This document shows positions 11,550 through 23,473 of a DNA stretch of 32,018 nucleotides, one piece after another (the stretch's first letter is position 1; each line of letters opens with the position of its first letter). This DNA comes from Apostichopus californicus. Taxonomy: Eukaryota; Echinodermata; Holothuroidea; Aspidochirotida; Stichopodidae. The stretch is taken from positions 1-32,018 of the forward strand of contig JAIPMN010008837.1 of NCBI GenBank assembly GCA_020650975.1, given 5' to 3'. A program made the position numbers and the translations under genes. A model generated the notes under the pieces. It was not told the DNA's origin. It did not search any database and saw nothing but the letters and a program-made list of their open reading frames with translations.

Positions 11550-12001
11550 GTAAGTTATACAGAAGGATAGATTTGAATTGCCTTTTGGGAGTAAACCATT
11601 TTTTTGTTACCCATGTCAATTTCAGATTCAACGATTGTTTCTCATAAAAGAGCGATCAGGTATACATTGTCAAACCCCAAGATTTCTTCCTCAGATTCCT
11701 TGTCCATTCTCCATGTGTGGTTATGCTTTGAAAACTCTCTCCTTTGGGTAGTACTGTATACTGCCATCTTTTCAGGAAGGCGGTGCTGCCCAACTCCGGC
11801 AGTCATTCTTTCCGGTATACAAATGCAAACGCTTTAATAGTACCGGATTGTCATGATTTGGTTCACATGAATTGGCTTCCTCTTCTTAGTAGTGGTTTCA
11901 TTACTGATATTTTGTTCATGTTTGGTTCCGGAATAGGTCAGGACGGTTGGCTTTAAGATATTGTTCTTCTTTCACATATAGTTGAATCAGACTCCCTTTC
12001 T

Positions 12002-12255
12002 GTTAGTATTCCAATAGGTTTCCTGAGTTATTCACCATTCTAACATTATAGTGTAACAACAGGTTTCCTCACCAACATGGTGGGTGTGTTAGTTACTATT
12101 GTAACATTCTGTTAGTGTTCTCACAGGTTTCATGAGTTATTCACCCACTACATGGTGCGAATATCTCGGAACCATTCTAACATTCAGGTATAGTGTTACA
12201 ACAAGATTCCACACCTACATGGTGGGTGTGTTAGTTACTATTGTAGCATTCACCG
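12002..12255. repeat. Imperfect tandem duplication, unit about 110-140 bp
   Basis: Two copies begin TTAGTATTCCAATAGGTTTC (12005) and TTAGTGTTCTCACAGGTTTC (12112). Both contain GAGTTATTCACC, CATTCTAACATT and a block ending CATGGTGGGTGTGTTAGTTA followed by CTATTGTA. The second copy has an insertion containing CTACATGGTGCGAATATCTC. Homology is clear by eye, but the exact borders are approximate. Confidence 0.85.
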
Positions 12256-12892
12256 GCATATTAACATAAGTGGTAAGCATAGTGCATGGTCTTTATTATT
12301 CCCTCTACGATGAAACACCCCTCTGGTAGTGGTCTTGAGATCCTGCAGGTGTCTGGTGTGTTCCTATGATGTATGGTCCTGACCAGTATTGCTATCTGCT
12401 AAAGTCTTCAATTCTCCTTACCAGCAGTCAAGGATATTTGTCTCATAGAATACATTTCCTTGCAGTCCTAAAAGGAGCCTTAAAATGTAAAACTTTCTTG
12501 CAGAAACTGTATTTCATCCGTTTCTCTTCAAATTTGTGTACAATTATCTCGTCAGTTGTCTTAAGTATGTAGGTAGTTTATTTACAGCTGTTAAATTGTA
12601 TGCAGCAGCAGAAAGCGGTTAGGTAATTGTAAGAGGCTGTAGCCCACATACAGAATGAAGAGGGGAAAATTACAAGCAAAACAAATAATAAAAGCAACTT
12701 TCATGAATGAAGGGTACACCTTCCCATTCTTCCCCAATTCCCTTAAACAGACAGAATGACAAACAGAATAGCAATCCATCATTTGTGAGGTATTGGAAGC
12801 TAGCTGGCATTATTTACATTCTGGCAGTGACTGAATAGGTACATAGTTTTACCTGTGTCACATATACTGTTTGAATTTCTGGATAAACTGTG

Positions 12893-13215
12893 TAATAGGT
12901 AAGGAGAACTCGATTTGAAGTTTGGTTCAAATGTGTAGGTAATAGTGAAGAATACATTCTAGAGGAGATATTTGTTTGAAGTTTGAAGAAGTTTTAATAG
13001 GTAAACTATGATTTAATAGATAAGGGTAAACTCAATTTGAAGTTTGATTGAATGATAGGTAGGAGTGAACAACAGGTAAAGTGAACTCCATGTGATGTTT
13101 GATTGAATGTTATGTAATAGTAAAGAATGGGTCAGGACAAGTCTATTTCAAGATTGATTGAATTGTAGGTAATTGAGAATAACAGCTACAGTGAAGCCTA
13201 GTTGAAACTTGATTG
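12893..13215. repeat. Diverged tandem repeat, unit about 60-65 bp
   Basis: A degenerate unit repeats about five times: AGGTAA..GTGAACTC..TTTGAAGTTTGATTGAAT..TAGGTAATAGTGAAGAA. Copies share TTTGAAGTTTG or TTGATTGAAT and AGGTAA/TAGGTAAT, but differ by many substitutions and indels, so the array is old. Confidence 0.7.
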
Positions 13216-14653
13216 TACAATGAACTTCAGATGAGCAGTTTGCCGATTAAGCGCTGACAGGTATCTTGAGAGGAAGAACGAATTTCAAACCACAGGATGA
13301 AGAAATTTTGACTGGCCAAACGTTTGGATTGGATCCAGTATCATATTAAATTCTGGAAACTTTTCAATGTTCTCATTAAAGTTGAAATATCAAAATCAAA
13401 GTTCGGAGGTGAAGATAAAGCTTAGCTTGTGCAGTGACTCTATTATAATATGGTGTGAAATTAAATATTACAAAGCTATTTGTAGAGTGCTAACATTGTG
13501 GTGTTAGTACCGTATCAGCATATAGAGATTAGGCTTTCTCCAGTATTTCGTAGGTTATTTTAACACCCAAGAATAAAGAGCTCTTACTTTATAACCAGCA
13601 GTTTTTAAAAGTCACATTCCACACAAACAGTAGATGTTTATAACTCTCAAGGAAAGGCAATATTGCACTCAGAAAGGTGGTTGCCATGTGAACGATGATG
13701 TCATCTATCATTGACATCACAGAATGATCATCGTCAATTTCAAAACTCTCTTTCAATTGTAGGACTTGGCCGACTATCATACCGTGGTAAGGGCGTTCCA
13801 TCTTGATGTATTAGTGTGTGGGACATAGGCAGATTTAGGCTTGGGTGTGACATTGATAAGCCTCCTTTAAAGGACCTTTCTAAAGAAGTCCCTCCCCCCC
13901 TCCCTCCCCCCTCCACCCACTTCCATGTTACAAGCTCAGCTGTGTCATGCTCATTGCCAATCACTCTTAAAAGACATTGAATTTGGAAATGGAAACACTT
14001 CAGTGTCAGTGTGAAAATTAGGACTGTCCTTCAAAATAATCTTGTTTCTTTATTTGTACCAGTTGGTTGAATTTTGTATAAAATTAATCCCATAGTCCTG
14101 CAGCAGTTTGAGCTTCACTTGTTGGTAATTTCATCTCCTGGGTCTTCTGCGACCGGTCCATTTCTGTCTTTTCCACACAAGGCATAAAGGATCAGATAAT
14201 TGGACTAACCCTCATCTGAATGTGCAGTGACATTGTAAGAGTTTGTGTATAAAGCCATTGCATATGAACTGCTTATAATACGTACCCATGTTGTGCCCCT
14301 CCCAGATCTCCTTATCGACTAGTCCCCTGCTAACCTTCTTTTAAAGTTGATTAGTATGACCATGGACATTGATTCACATACTGCCTAACTCTGCCTATGA
14401 AAACCACTACACTGTGCCACTGTTTATCAGTCCTGCATGGTTTCTAGCTTGCAAATCCCATAATGCCTTTCAGGTGTCAATTAACTATAAAGAGAAATTC
14501 TTTGTAGATTTCAAAGGCAATTAAGTTTGTTAATTAACTTTAATAGTCAGATAAGATAATTGATGGTATGGGCATTTTTCAAGATGCAATAAGTGCATAG
14601 CAGTGATACTCCAATACTCTATAACATGTTTATTAGAAACTACTTAATATTAA

Positions 14654-14674
14654 GCAGGCAGGCAGGCAGGCAGG
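14654..14674. repeat. (GCAG)5 microsatellite
   Basis: Five consecutive GCAG units plus one G. It is a simple tetranucleotide repeat with no coding context. Confidence 0.95.
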
Positions 14675-17600
14675 TGTGTTAGTTTGGTTGTTTGTAGTAC
14701 CAATGGTTTACTGCACAGTTGGTTTGTGGCTTTTAATGTAAGAATTGCATCACCAGTAAATTGAGTACATTGAACGTGTCATTCTGTCAGGCACAATGCA
14801 TGTCGATTCATTCCGCCCGTCCAAACACACACACCATCATCGGTCCAGAAATAGGTGGCTTTCCACTCTGTTTCACGTAGATCAGTGACAAAGCTTCAGC
14901 AAATTTCTGGTCGTCCTCCATTTATGTGTCTGTGTTCCCCCCCCCCCTTGTCAATGGAACCAACCTTGTCAGACACCCCTATGCTTTTCTCTGTGTTGTT
15001 GGTTGATGGATGTAGAAAGGGAAATTAATTGCTTGGCAAGCTTCATGTTCCACATGCACTCTGATTGGTTTAAAACTCTGTGAGGCGGAATTGAGATAAA
15101 CCGAAAAGTTCAAATTTGGGAGGGGATTGGGGGGGGGGGGAGGGAGAGGAGGATTTTAATTGGGGTTTTTAGGGGATAGCTGAACTGAAGATAGCCTTTA
15201 ATGTAATTGCAACCCTTGGGAGATATATAGTTTTTGCAAAATGTAGTAGCGTGATGCAGAAGTAGGGTAGAGGATGCTATCAATAATTTAACCGTGGAGT
15301 GTAGAGATTCGAAACAATACAGAATGAAACAATAACTTATGGGGAAAAACAAACATTAAATGTGACCTTACATTTTGAGATCCTTCCACAATCTGTGAGT
15401 CCGATGAATTGATGGTTTGTAATGAGAGGATGTTGTTGGGGTAAGATCATTTATACCAATTGATTTATGCTATATTGTGAAAAGGAATCCCACAAGGTGT
15501 CAAATAAGGTGGATATGATCGAGAGAAGTCAAGTCTGTCAAAGAGATGCCATCTATGATAGACCCTGACTAGAAATATGGACCTGGGGAAAAAAACAGAT
15601 ACATATGCAAGAGGAGGTGTCCAGGAGACAAGTGGTCAGACTAAATATATAGTAAACTTTAACCCGGTCCGAACAGAGACATGAAGGATGTGATTTCCTC
15701 ATTCATCATTCATGTGTAATCTCTGTGTTGTAGTACTCTTGCGTAATATTTGACTAGGATGGGCTTGAGGTTTCACAACAGTGTGTCTGAGTGTATGGAA
15801 CGTTGCTTTGTGGAGAAAGCGCTGTGGAGACGTCTTTACGAACAAAATGGTCATGTTTCTCCAGATCTGGCTTTGTGTAATAACATATTTAGTTTTAAGC
15901 TAATTTAATCTTAGTCTGCATTTTACATTCTGATCCTGATAATGAAATAGTATCTGACAAACTAGAAGATCTTTGAAGATGTGAAAGTAAGGTGGAATGA
16001 ATGTTTAATATTTTTATGTACAAACTTTTCTAGCCTTCGTAACTATTGCAAAAGAGTATACATTGAAAACAGTTTGTCTCCTCTCAGGTACAATTAGAAA
16101 TTACCCATGATCCTTTGATGCTGTGCATTGTAATTTTATAATTAAGCTGATGAGTCAAACCTGATTTTCCTTGGTTACAGTCGTTATTAGTAAATTGATA
16201 TGGAGGCTATAGGCTCAATGTTACTATCACAGTAGTATAGGCAAAGCCTACGTCTTGGTCATTGCAAAGCATCGAAAATTATGACCTCATGGTAGTAATA
16301 ATAATAATACCAGTACATGGAATTGTGGACATTGTTCTCTAGGTTTTAGTATGCTTACTATTTATCCAATACATGGCTTTATATTGATATTGATGAAATG
16401 TCATAAATCAGGAATGATTAAAACACTATCATTTAATGAAATACTAGCTTAAAGTAGAATTCATAACTAAAATAAACATTAACCCTGTGTCACACTAAAC
16501 CCACAAGGCAGTCACTTGCATAACTTTTGTAAAGCTTCTGTGAAGTGCTCCAAAAGGTGCACTTAGCTGACACAATGCATAATTACATTAACAATATTTC
16601 TTGTATGTTATAGGTCAGGTACATTGCCCTCAAATATTCTTAATCAACCAAAAATGAACAGTTTTACGACCTTTCAGAAAAGTGCTCTTGGAAGCTCTAT
16701 GGCGATTTTAGCATTACATTATTAGGAGGCAGTACAAACCTGTTATTACGATTGTTTTGTAAAATTTTGTTTGCTTTTGACTTTAGTAACTAAAGTGATA
16801 TTTCCTAGCACTGGTATTCTGATGTAGCAGACTGTCATGGTATAACTTAGCTCTCTTTTATTGGTTATTGTTGGATACTGGTAGGTGAAGACAATTTCAG
16901 TTTACAATACAGCTTCAAGGACTATTGTAATGTAACCCCTATACTGCAGGTAGGTTCTTAATGTGGAGAAACCAGACACTCCTGTAGAGTCTGCTTTGCC
17001 AGGAAACTCTTTCATTTGAAAACTCCCCTTCTTTGCATTGAACAACAATACAGTCAGTGTTCAGAGACCACGATCTAGCTCTCTTGATTTTTACCTTGGT
17101 TCCCAGTGTGTTATTCAAGGCGGTCAGAACTCCATTGATAGAAACAGTGATTCATCTGTAAAGGGTCCTTACACTGTTTTTTTTTGTTTTGGATGATGAT
17201 CATTTTGGCTAGAAGTGGAGCTTCTAACAGAGTATTGGTCATTTTAAGTGTCCATAGGCTTGTTTGGCTGATGATCATTTAAGGTAGATCATCCACTCAG
17301 CAATATCTGTGGAATCGCTTTACCGTACAGTAAAACTGTAATTGCTACCCTTGGTGTTCAGCAACAGTGGTTTGTGAATCCACAAGCTTCTGCAGGTCAA
17401 TAGGAAGCTGTTCACTAAACGGATTTCCATTTCAAGGCTGCTGTAAACTTGAACACGATTGTTTTGCTGAAAATTAATATACCAAGCTGATTAGTAGTTT
17501 TTTATGTTGTTTTAGATGTGATGCCAGTGGTTGTTCAAATTCAAATTTCTGTTTCATCAGAGAGACCGGTTTTAACCAAGTTTTGTACCTTTATGTACAG

Positions 17601-18036
17601 CTACTTGTGCTTGTAATGTAAGTGAGCATTGGCCAGATACTACTACAGTGTATTCACAAGTAATTGCCTGATTGGATCTCGTACTCTACATCATGTATGT
17701 GGAATCCATATGGATCACTACTTGAGTGGCATGAGGGCATAAACAGCATTTCTATGCACCTCTAAAATTCCAGTGTACAGTAGTTTGTCTTGCGCAATTT
17801 GTTTTCACACTCCGACTTTGGACATTGTGCCTGTTCGTGTAAGCATTCTATAGGGGTCATCAGATTTATACTTTGAAGGTGTAATCAATTGATCGATCAG
17901 AGAATGGTTGAATATCGATCGGAATGTATAATATATTCGTTGATATTAATATGTCATTCGATGAAATTCTGACATTGTGACCGGAAGAACTTGGATATGT
18001 CCATTATGAATAACATGGAGAATGCAGTTTGTTCAG

Positions 18037-18096
18037 CAGCACTCATGTCTCTTAATAATATCGTAACCATGGTGCCTCTGTATGCTGGAGCTAATG
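18037..18096 (+). other. Candidate cassette exon (60 bp), unproven
   Basis: The segment lies between TTTGTTCAG and GTAAGC and is open in the phase set by the flanking CaMKII exons. It would add TALMSLNNIVTMVPLYAGAN and preserve the frame (60 = 20 x 3). Its Ala/Met/Thr-rich start weakly recalls the A-M/S-T-rich cassettes of vertebrate beta/gamma linkers, but I see no convincing identity. The acceptor pyrimidine tract is weak. A second AG three bases downstream would also keep the frame. Confidence 0.18.
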
Positions 18097-20076
18097 GTAA
18101 GCACATGAGCACACTTACAAGTATTCAGTATTAAATGACTAACTGTGAACTTTGTAGAGGTTGTGTCTCTGCTGTAAATAATGCTGTTCAGTTTATGATA
18201 TCAATTCCTTTCATTAGTGTCAGGTTTAAGGAACTGTAGGAATCAATCATTTTGTCCAGGTTGTGAGTCAAGAACCTGACAAGTTATGAATTTTCTTCTG
18301 TATTCAAATTGGATGTCTCTAACTGCTTGATTCCTTGAAGGATATGTAATATTTTCTTGTGTTCAAAGGAAGTGGAATCTTTGTGGAAATGAAGGTTGAA
18401 ATACCACATGATGGCCAACATTTTACTAAGCTGTTAATAACATGTCTGTATCACAGCTTTCGAGGTTGAACCGTAGCTTAATAGTTTCAGCAGTGACCAT
18501 AATAATAAGTAGAAAGAGCAGGGCTGGATTTAGGTTGTTGTAATAAATCCTTGATTTAGAAAAACAAGAACAGTTGGGTATCATGGCCAGGTAAAGTAAA
18601 TTAGTAATAATGTGTTTGAAAGGACAGCCATATTTCTGTCAACAGTGTATGTAGGTGTAAATACTTGATGTGTGACATCTATATCCATGTGCTATGCTTC
18701 TGTGAGCTTAAACTTATTAAAGGCCTTTATAGGAACAACAGCTTGAGTGTTATGAAGTAGCTCCTCCTCCTCCTCCATAATGAAAAAAGGATTCTTATTT
18801 TTGGTATTTCGAAGCTTTGAAGAAGCATTGTTGATGAAGATTGTTCAAAGAATTACTCCTTCCGTGTTCTTCTGCCCGCCCTCATTCACTTAGATCCCTT
18901 AAGAAATAAAAAGGTGTTCAAATTGTTGCTTCTTTCTCTTATACGATAACAATCGTTGACAATTTTAAGCAATGTTTAGAATGTTCAACTTTAGAGCCAA
19001 AACTGATGACCTAGATGTCTCAAACACTCTGAAGTTAGCCAAAGGATTGTACAACAAGAGTTTCACAGTAGTTCTGAGAAAATAAACTATAACGAATGTT
19101 AAATAGATGAGTGTTGCAGGACATAAGGGGTAGAACTCACTTCAGGTAGAATTTCAGCTGCTGAAAATACATCCCTCCCCCTCCTCCCCCCTCCTCCCCC
19201 CAAAAAAATTGTGCTGGCAGAGCTTGTATGGCATGTGCACTAGAAAATTGATGAGTAAATACATCGCAAGAGAAAATTATGTCATTGAGAATAATCCAAA
19301 TGTCCTTTATCAATCTGATTAAGTTTATATAATGCTATTAACTAATGTATTTAATATACTTGGAAATAGCCAGGGGATCCTTCTAGCAAGTGAGCATCTT
19401 TAAATGATTCCATGCACTGTCAAGGTTGATGGGAACTTTCAGTAGTTTCGTAAAGAGGATGTAATGTATGCAGAAAAGTAGTTCGGCTAGAAAAATCTAT
19501 ATCTGTGAATTGTGAGTGAATAGCTGAAAGGGTATCGATTAAGAATACATTCTATTCAAAGCAGATCACGTTGATGATCTCTAACCTAGATCCACTTGTA
19601 TTGTCTTGTATGTTTGTATAGGTTGCCATGGAGACTCCACCACAGCATTAAAGCTGCAGTCCAATCTTTCATCAGCACTAAATAGAAGTTTGCATGTCTT
19701 TGATATCGTTGCTTGTGAATCACAAGATCAGAATAATTGTATTTTTTTCAAACTTATTGTTCTCCATTTCCTTCTCTTTAGTTTGATGTGTTTCCCTTTT
19801 TGGAAGTTTTTGTTTCCCCTTTTTCTTATCATCCCATTTGTTTTTATCCCATAATTTCCTTAATGTTTTTATTCCTTTTCCTGTGTCCTCACAGGACTAT
19901 CCTATACCAAAATTAATATTTCTTTCACAGAGTGTTATTCAGCACACTTTTAAAAAATATAGGGAAATAAAAGGAGATGGTGGAGTTAGTTTTAGGGTCA
20001 CATTAATATTAAAACTGATTTTCATATTATCCTTGATAGTTGATATGCCCTCTGACTTTTTTTTTCTCCAAATTTT

Positions 20077-20620
20077 TCATTTATTTTTTATCTCATGAAT
20101 TTATGTAGATTCTTGCTGTAGTTATTACGAATAATTGTTACTCACATAATGAAAGCAGCTTTTTTGATCATTCATTCATCATTTATTCATTAACTTTTGT
20201 TGTTAATGAGAACAATTTAGTTGTCAATTTATAATCACTTGTATGGATTTTAATAAATTAGAAACAAGTAGTCAGAAATATGATATAACTTTAGGGCAAC
20301 CTTTATAAAGCAGGTACTCTACTAATTACAAATAATAATCAAGAAATGTGTCATTTATTTTTTATCTCATGAATTTATGTAGATTCTTGCTGTAGTAATT
20401 ACAAATAATTGTTAATCACAGAATGAAAGCAGCTTGTTTTTTTCATTCATTCATCATTTATTCATAAATGAGAACAATTTAGTTATCAATTAATCACTTG
20501 TATGGATTTTAATAAATTAGAAACAAGTAGTCAGAAATATGATGTAACCTTAGGTATAACCTTTATGAAGCAGGTATTCTACTAGTTACAAATAATAATG
20601 TAATTATAAAAAATAATGAA
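20077..20620. repeat. Tandem duplication, offset 274 bp
   Basis: TCATTTATTTTTTATCTCATGAATTTATGTAGATTCTTGC begins at 20077 and again at 20351. Both copies continue through GAATGAAAGCAGC / AATGAAAGCAGC, CATTCATTCATCATTTATTC, CACTTGTATGGATTTTAATA and AGAAACAAGTAGTCAGAAAT to ACAAATAATAAT. The second copy lacks a short AACTTTTGTTGTT segment. Similarity is high, so the duplication is fairly young. Confidence 0.93.
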
Positions 20621-20664
20621 GAAAAACATGTCACATCAATAACCCAGTGATTTCAATTGGTTCA

Positions 20665-20793
20665 TTTAAAGGGGGTGACTTTAAAGCAAGAGTTTAGCCT
20701 GGATGTCTCATATTCCAAGAAAAATGAACAATTTGAGCGCTAGTTTTGTTTCAATAGCTATTGGAGGTGTTTTAAAATAGTCACCCTTAAAAT
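20665..20793. mobile_element. MITE-like element with terminal inverted repeats
   Basis: TTTAAAGGGGGTGACTTTAAA at the left and TTTTAAAATAGTCACCCTTA plus AAAT at the right are imperfect inverted repeats of about 20 bp around roughly 90 bp of non-coding sequence. Size and structure fit a miniature inverted-repeat transposable element. No clear target-site duplication beyond TA/TTA-rich flanks is seen, so the class is open. Confidence 0.4.
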
Positions 20794-21547
20794 ACATGCT
20801 TAATCTCTAGACGGCTGCTTTAAGGCTTCAGACACAATGTCAGATTCTCAGTGCAGGACATAATGTTAATTTTAATCCATTGTTTAGTCAATTCTAGTAT
20901 TAAACTCACCAATAACTTTTTTTTTATTAATTTCATACAAACAAGAGTACCATTAGGTGACATTCAACACCATTTGTCATTATTGACAAATTGTTTATGT
21001 ATTGTAAACATGTCAGTTGAAGCCATAAACTTCTCTTCCCATCGAGTTTTGTGTTGCCTCTGAAGAACTGACCTTAGAATGGTCAGTGTATTAGACTGAA
21101 GAGTCCAGTCACTTTACTTCATGACACCTTGCTTGTTTGAAGGGTGATTTTTCAAAAATTAAAAATGTAATAGAAAATCAAACCTGGAATGAAAGTCCTC
21201 AGTGTGTTTTAATGATCTACAAAAATACCAAATTTTAATTTTGTGACTTAAAGTCATCCTCTGAAAAGAACAGTATTGCTCATTAAACTTGTTGTATACT
21301 AACTTAAAAACATTTAAGTTACATGGGTTCTTGGTGCCTATTAGTTCACCCTAGTAAGCATGATATGCTCAACCTGGCTTCAGGTGTTGTGAACCCTAAA
21401 CAGTTGTTGAATATTTTAGATGATCAGTTTGGGTGAGTTTTATAACATGGTAAGTTTTCTCATCGGTTGTCTGGTCAAATCTCAAGTTAACAACAGTTCA
21501 TAATGATTCCATGCCAATAACAAAGGGTTATTGTGTTTTATACTCAG

Positions 21548-21622
21548 TTGGCAAGAACAAGAAGGACAATGGCATAAAAGGATCCACAGAGGGCAGCACT
21601 GTTGATGATGAAGACACCAAGT
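21548..21622 (+). CDS. CaMKII: CaMKII exon: variable linker
   Basis: This 75-bp exon lies between TTTTATACTCAG and GTAAGT. Joined to the spare A of the preceding exon it reads IGKNKKDNGIKGSTEG and then STVDDEDTK, ending one base into a codon. The lysine-rich start followed by an Ser/Thr stretch and an acidic end is the usual linker between the regulatory segment and the hub (vertebrate forms read ..NKKSDGVK..IEDED.K). The wording NGIKGSTE is close to vertebrate gamma. The acceptor choice is fixed by phase and by a pyrimidine-rich tract, but a second acceptor inside the exon or additional alternative linker exons upstream cannot be excluded. Function by family: a flexible spacer that sets kinase-hub distance and isoform behaviour. 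Confidence 0.92.
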
Positions 21623-22321
21623 GTAAGTTTATATACTCATTTTCTTCTTTCAGTTATCTGGTTGTGTCGACAGCTTGGCTTCTCTCACTGTCAAATGTAC
21701 AAAGGGTATATTGTTAGTTTGTTAGAATGACTGAACAGATACATAAAAACCTTGAGAGAGGCATTAGCTGTCAAGGCAATTATCAACCTATAGCTTAGGC
21801 CTGCTGTACTTTTCATAGCAGGTGTTCATAGCCTATTATACTTTGAAGAAACGAGGATGAAGATATTGTCTGAACTGTTCACAATAATTACCAGCTACAG
21901 TACTTCTTTTTCGTGGAATGAAATCCCTTGCAGACTTAGGCAGACCCTTGCCAAGTAGCTTGTCTCTCTGGTACAGTAGGATGTGATGTGAAGATTTGGT
22001 TTGAAATATGACAGTTTTCATCAGGTATTGACACAAGCAGCAGGAGATCAATAAGTACTAATGCACCTTTGTGTGTTAATTACATCAAGTTGAATACCAG
22101 CTATTGTCACATTTGACCTACTAATAAACCTTGTTTTATTGGTATTGTCATGAATCCTAGAACACTGTGGAAGTACGATTGAAACTTTAATTAATTTCAG
22201 TCCATGTTAAAAATTCTGTCATCCTAACCAAAAATTAAATTTGGTGTAAGTGTGGCATGTGGAATCATAAAATATTTGTATTTATTGATATTCAATTTTT
22301 TTTTTTTTATCTTTTGCACAG
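21623..22321 (+). other. CaMKII intron (699 bp)
   Basis: The intron runs from GTAAGT to a T-rich tract (T12 near 22298) and GCACAG. No repeat or second coding signal is seen. A 71-codon minus-strand frame at 21836-22051 has no recognisable features. Confidence 0.9.
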
Positions 22322-22397
22322 CTAAAAAGCAGGAAATTATCAAGCTGACCGAAAATCTACTCGATTCCATCAAGAATGGCGACTTTGATGCATATGC
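22322..22397 (+). CDS. CaMKII: CaMKII exon: start of association (hub) domain
   Basis: This 76-bp exon follows a long T-rich tract and GCACAG and is followed by GTAAGG. Together with the base carried over it reads SKKQEIIKLTENLLDSIKNG and then DFDAY, ending two bases into a codon that the next exon completes as Ala. This is the first helix of the CaMKII association domain (Pfam CaMKII_AD family), equivalent to vertebrate RKQEIIKVTEQLIEAI.NGDFE.Y. The domain folds like the NTF2/SnoaL family and assembles 12 to 14 subunits into the holoenzyme. Phase is consistent on both sides. Confidence 0.97.
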
Positions 22398-23378
22398 GTA
22401 AGGACGGCACTTTTAAAAGAAAGTTAATGTGATGTAATGTGGCATACAGTTGTTGTGTCATTTGAAGTGAAATATCGTCTCCAAGGTGACCAGCACTGCA
22501 CCTGTTAGAACAGGTTTCAGTGTCAAACGACGAGACTGACCCATAAGGAAGGAAAAGTATATGTCTATATAAATAGTTGGATCATTGGAGAAAATATCAA
22601 CATGTTTATGTTTTCATAGTATTTGTGTATGGTAAGGATGAAACTGTGAAGAGGTCGTACAGACATTTGACGTCCTTTATGTGTCATCTGATGAGAGCGG
22701 CTGAGATGGATTCCCAGGCCCAAAGTTCTCGTAGCTGCAAATAATGTCATCTCAGTACGATAGCACAACAAAGTAAAATACAGTGTTCGCTGTGGATATG
22801 TATGAACGTATATGTATGAGGGTACGGATATGTATGACCGGATCCGTACGACCGGATACATGTGGATGACCTATGATGTAGACATCATAAATTCAAATGG
22901 GTTGTTTGTGGTTGTTGAGCAAGGCTCGGATGCTGGTTTCCAAAATTGAGTTGAGTAAAAAGTACACGTGTGTGATATTTTCTGCAGTATGTACAATCAT
23001 GTGAAATCCATTGTGTTGTAAGTTTACCAAGACTTCTCTCTACAGGCTAAAAACCTTGAATATTCTGTACTATATTTTGTAAATTTCTGGTTATTTGTTT
23101 TGGTAAGGCAAATGATGGATTTCTATATTCAATTAAAACTGATTCCTTAATTAAAATACATAATTATAATGGTTCCTGATTACACAGTAATTGAATATTT
23201 TCTTTTTGATGTCATGAAACTTATGTCAGGCAAACGACTGAGAAACAGTGTCTAGTTTGGAAATGTGAAGGAACCAAAAAATATCAATCGCCAAAAAGAC
23301 CATCAGTTTGTATTATCTTCTACTATATCTTGTGTATTGTTACCATGGTAATCAATGAATTTTGCTCTTTTTCAACAG
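22398..23378 (+). other. CaMKII intron (981 bp)
   Basis: The intron runs from GTAAGG to CAACAG. At 22795-22862 there is a short degenerate repeat of GGATATGTATGA / CGTATATGTATGA / GACCGGATCCGTACGACCGG; nothing else stands out. The 98-codon minus-strand frame at 22565-22861 partly derives from this repeat. Confidence 0.9.
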
Positions 23379-23473
23379 AAAACTATGTGATCCTCATTTG
23401 ACCTGTTTTGAGAAGGAGAGCTGTGGCATGCTTGTTGAAGGTCTAGATTTCCACAAATTCTACTTTGATACAA
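23379..23473 (+). CDS. CaMKII: CaMKII exon: association domain, middle part
   Basis: This 95-bp exon follows TTTTTCAACAG and precedes GTAAGTA. It encodes [20 protein letters not shown] and then [11 protein letters not shown], the equivalent of vertebrate [29 protein letters not shown]. The [11 protein letters not shown] block is a hallmark of the hub domain. Compared with vertebrates, FEPEALGN is replaced by FEKESCGM, adding a cysteine. The exon enters two bases into a codon (completing Ala) and leaves one base into a codon. A 110-bp tandem array begins in the intron almost at once after its donor. Confidence 0.97.

Larger units (their letters stand above)
5527..21547 (+). other. CaMKII 16-kb intron at the variable-linker position
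   Basis: The intron runs from GTAAGT after NFS to TACTCAG before the linker exon. No recognisable CaMKII linker exon (for example the KKRKSSSS nuclear-localisation cassette or the EPQTTVIHN cassette) was found inside. The repeats, the MITE-like element, the possible relic at 7918-8115 and the two candidate cassette exons are listed separately. Stretches 5.6-7.9, 8.2-10.4, 13.2-18.0 and 18.1-20.0 kb show only unique AT-rich sequence, homopolymer runs (G12 at 15129, C11 at 14937) and short microsatellites. Confidence 0.8.

Noticed and set aside
19606-19854. Open + frame after TTTGTATAG (SCHGDSTTALKLQSN...)
   Set aside because: Acceptor and phase would fit a CaMKII cassette, but no GT donor with reasonable context follows in frame; considered chance or an old repeat.
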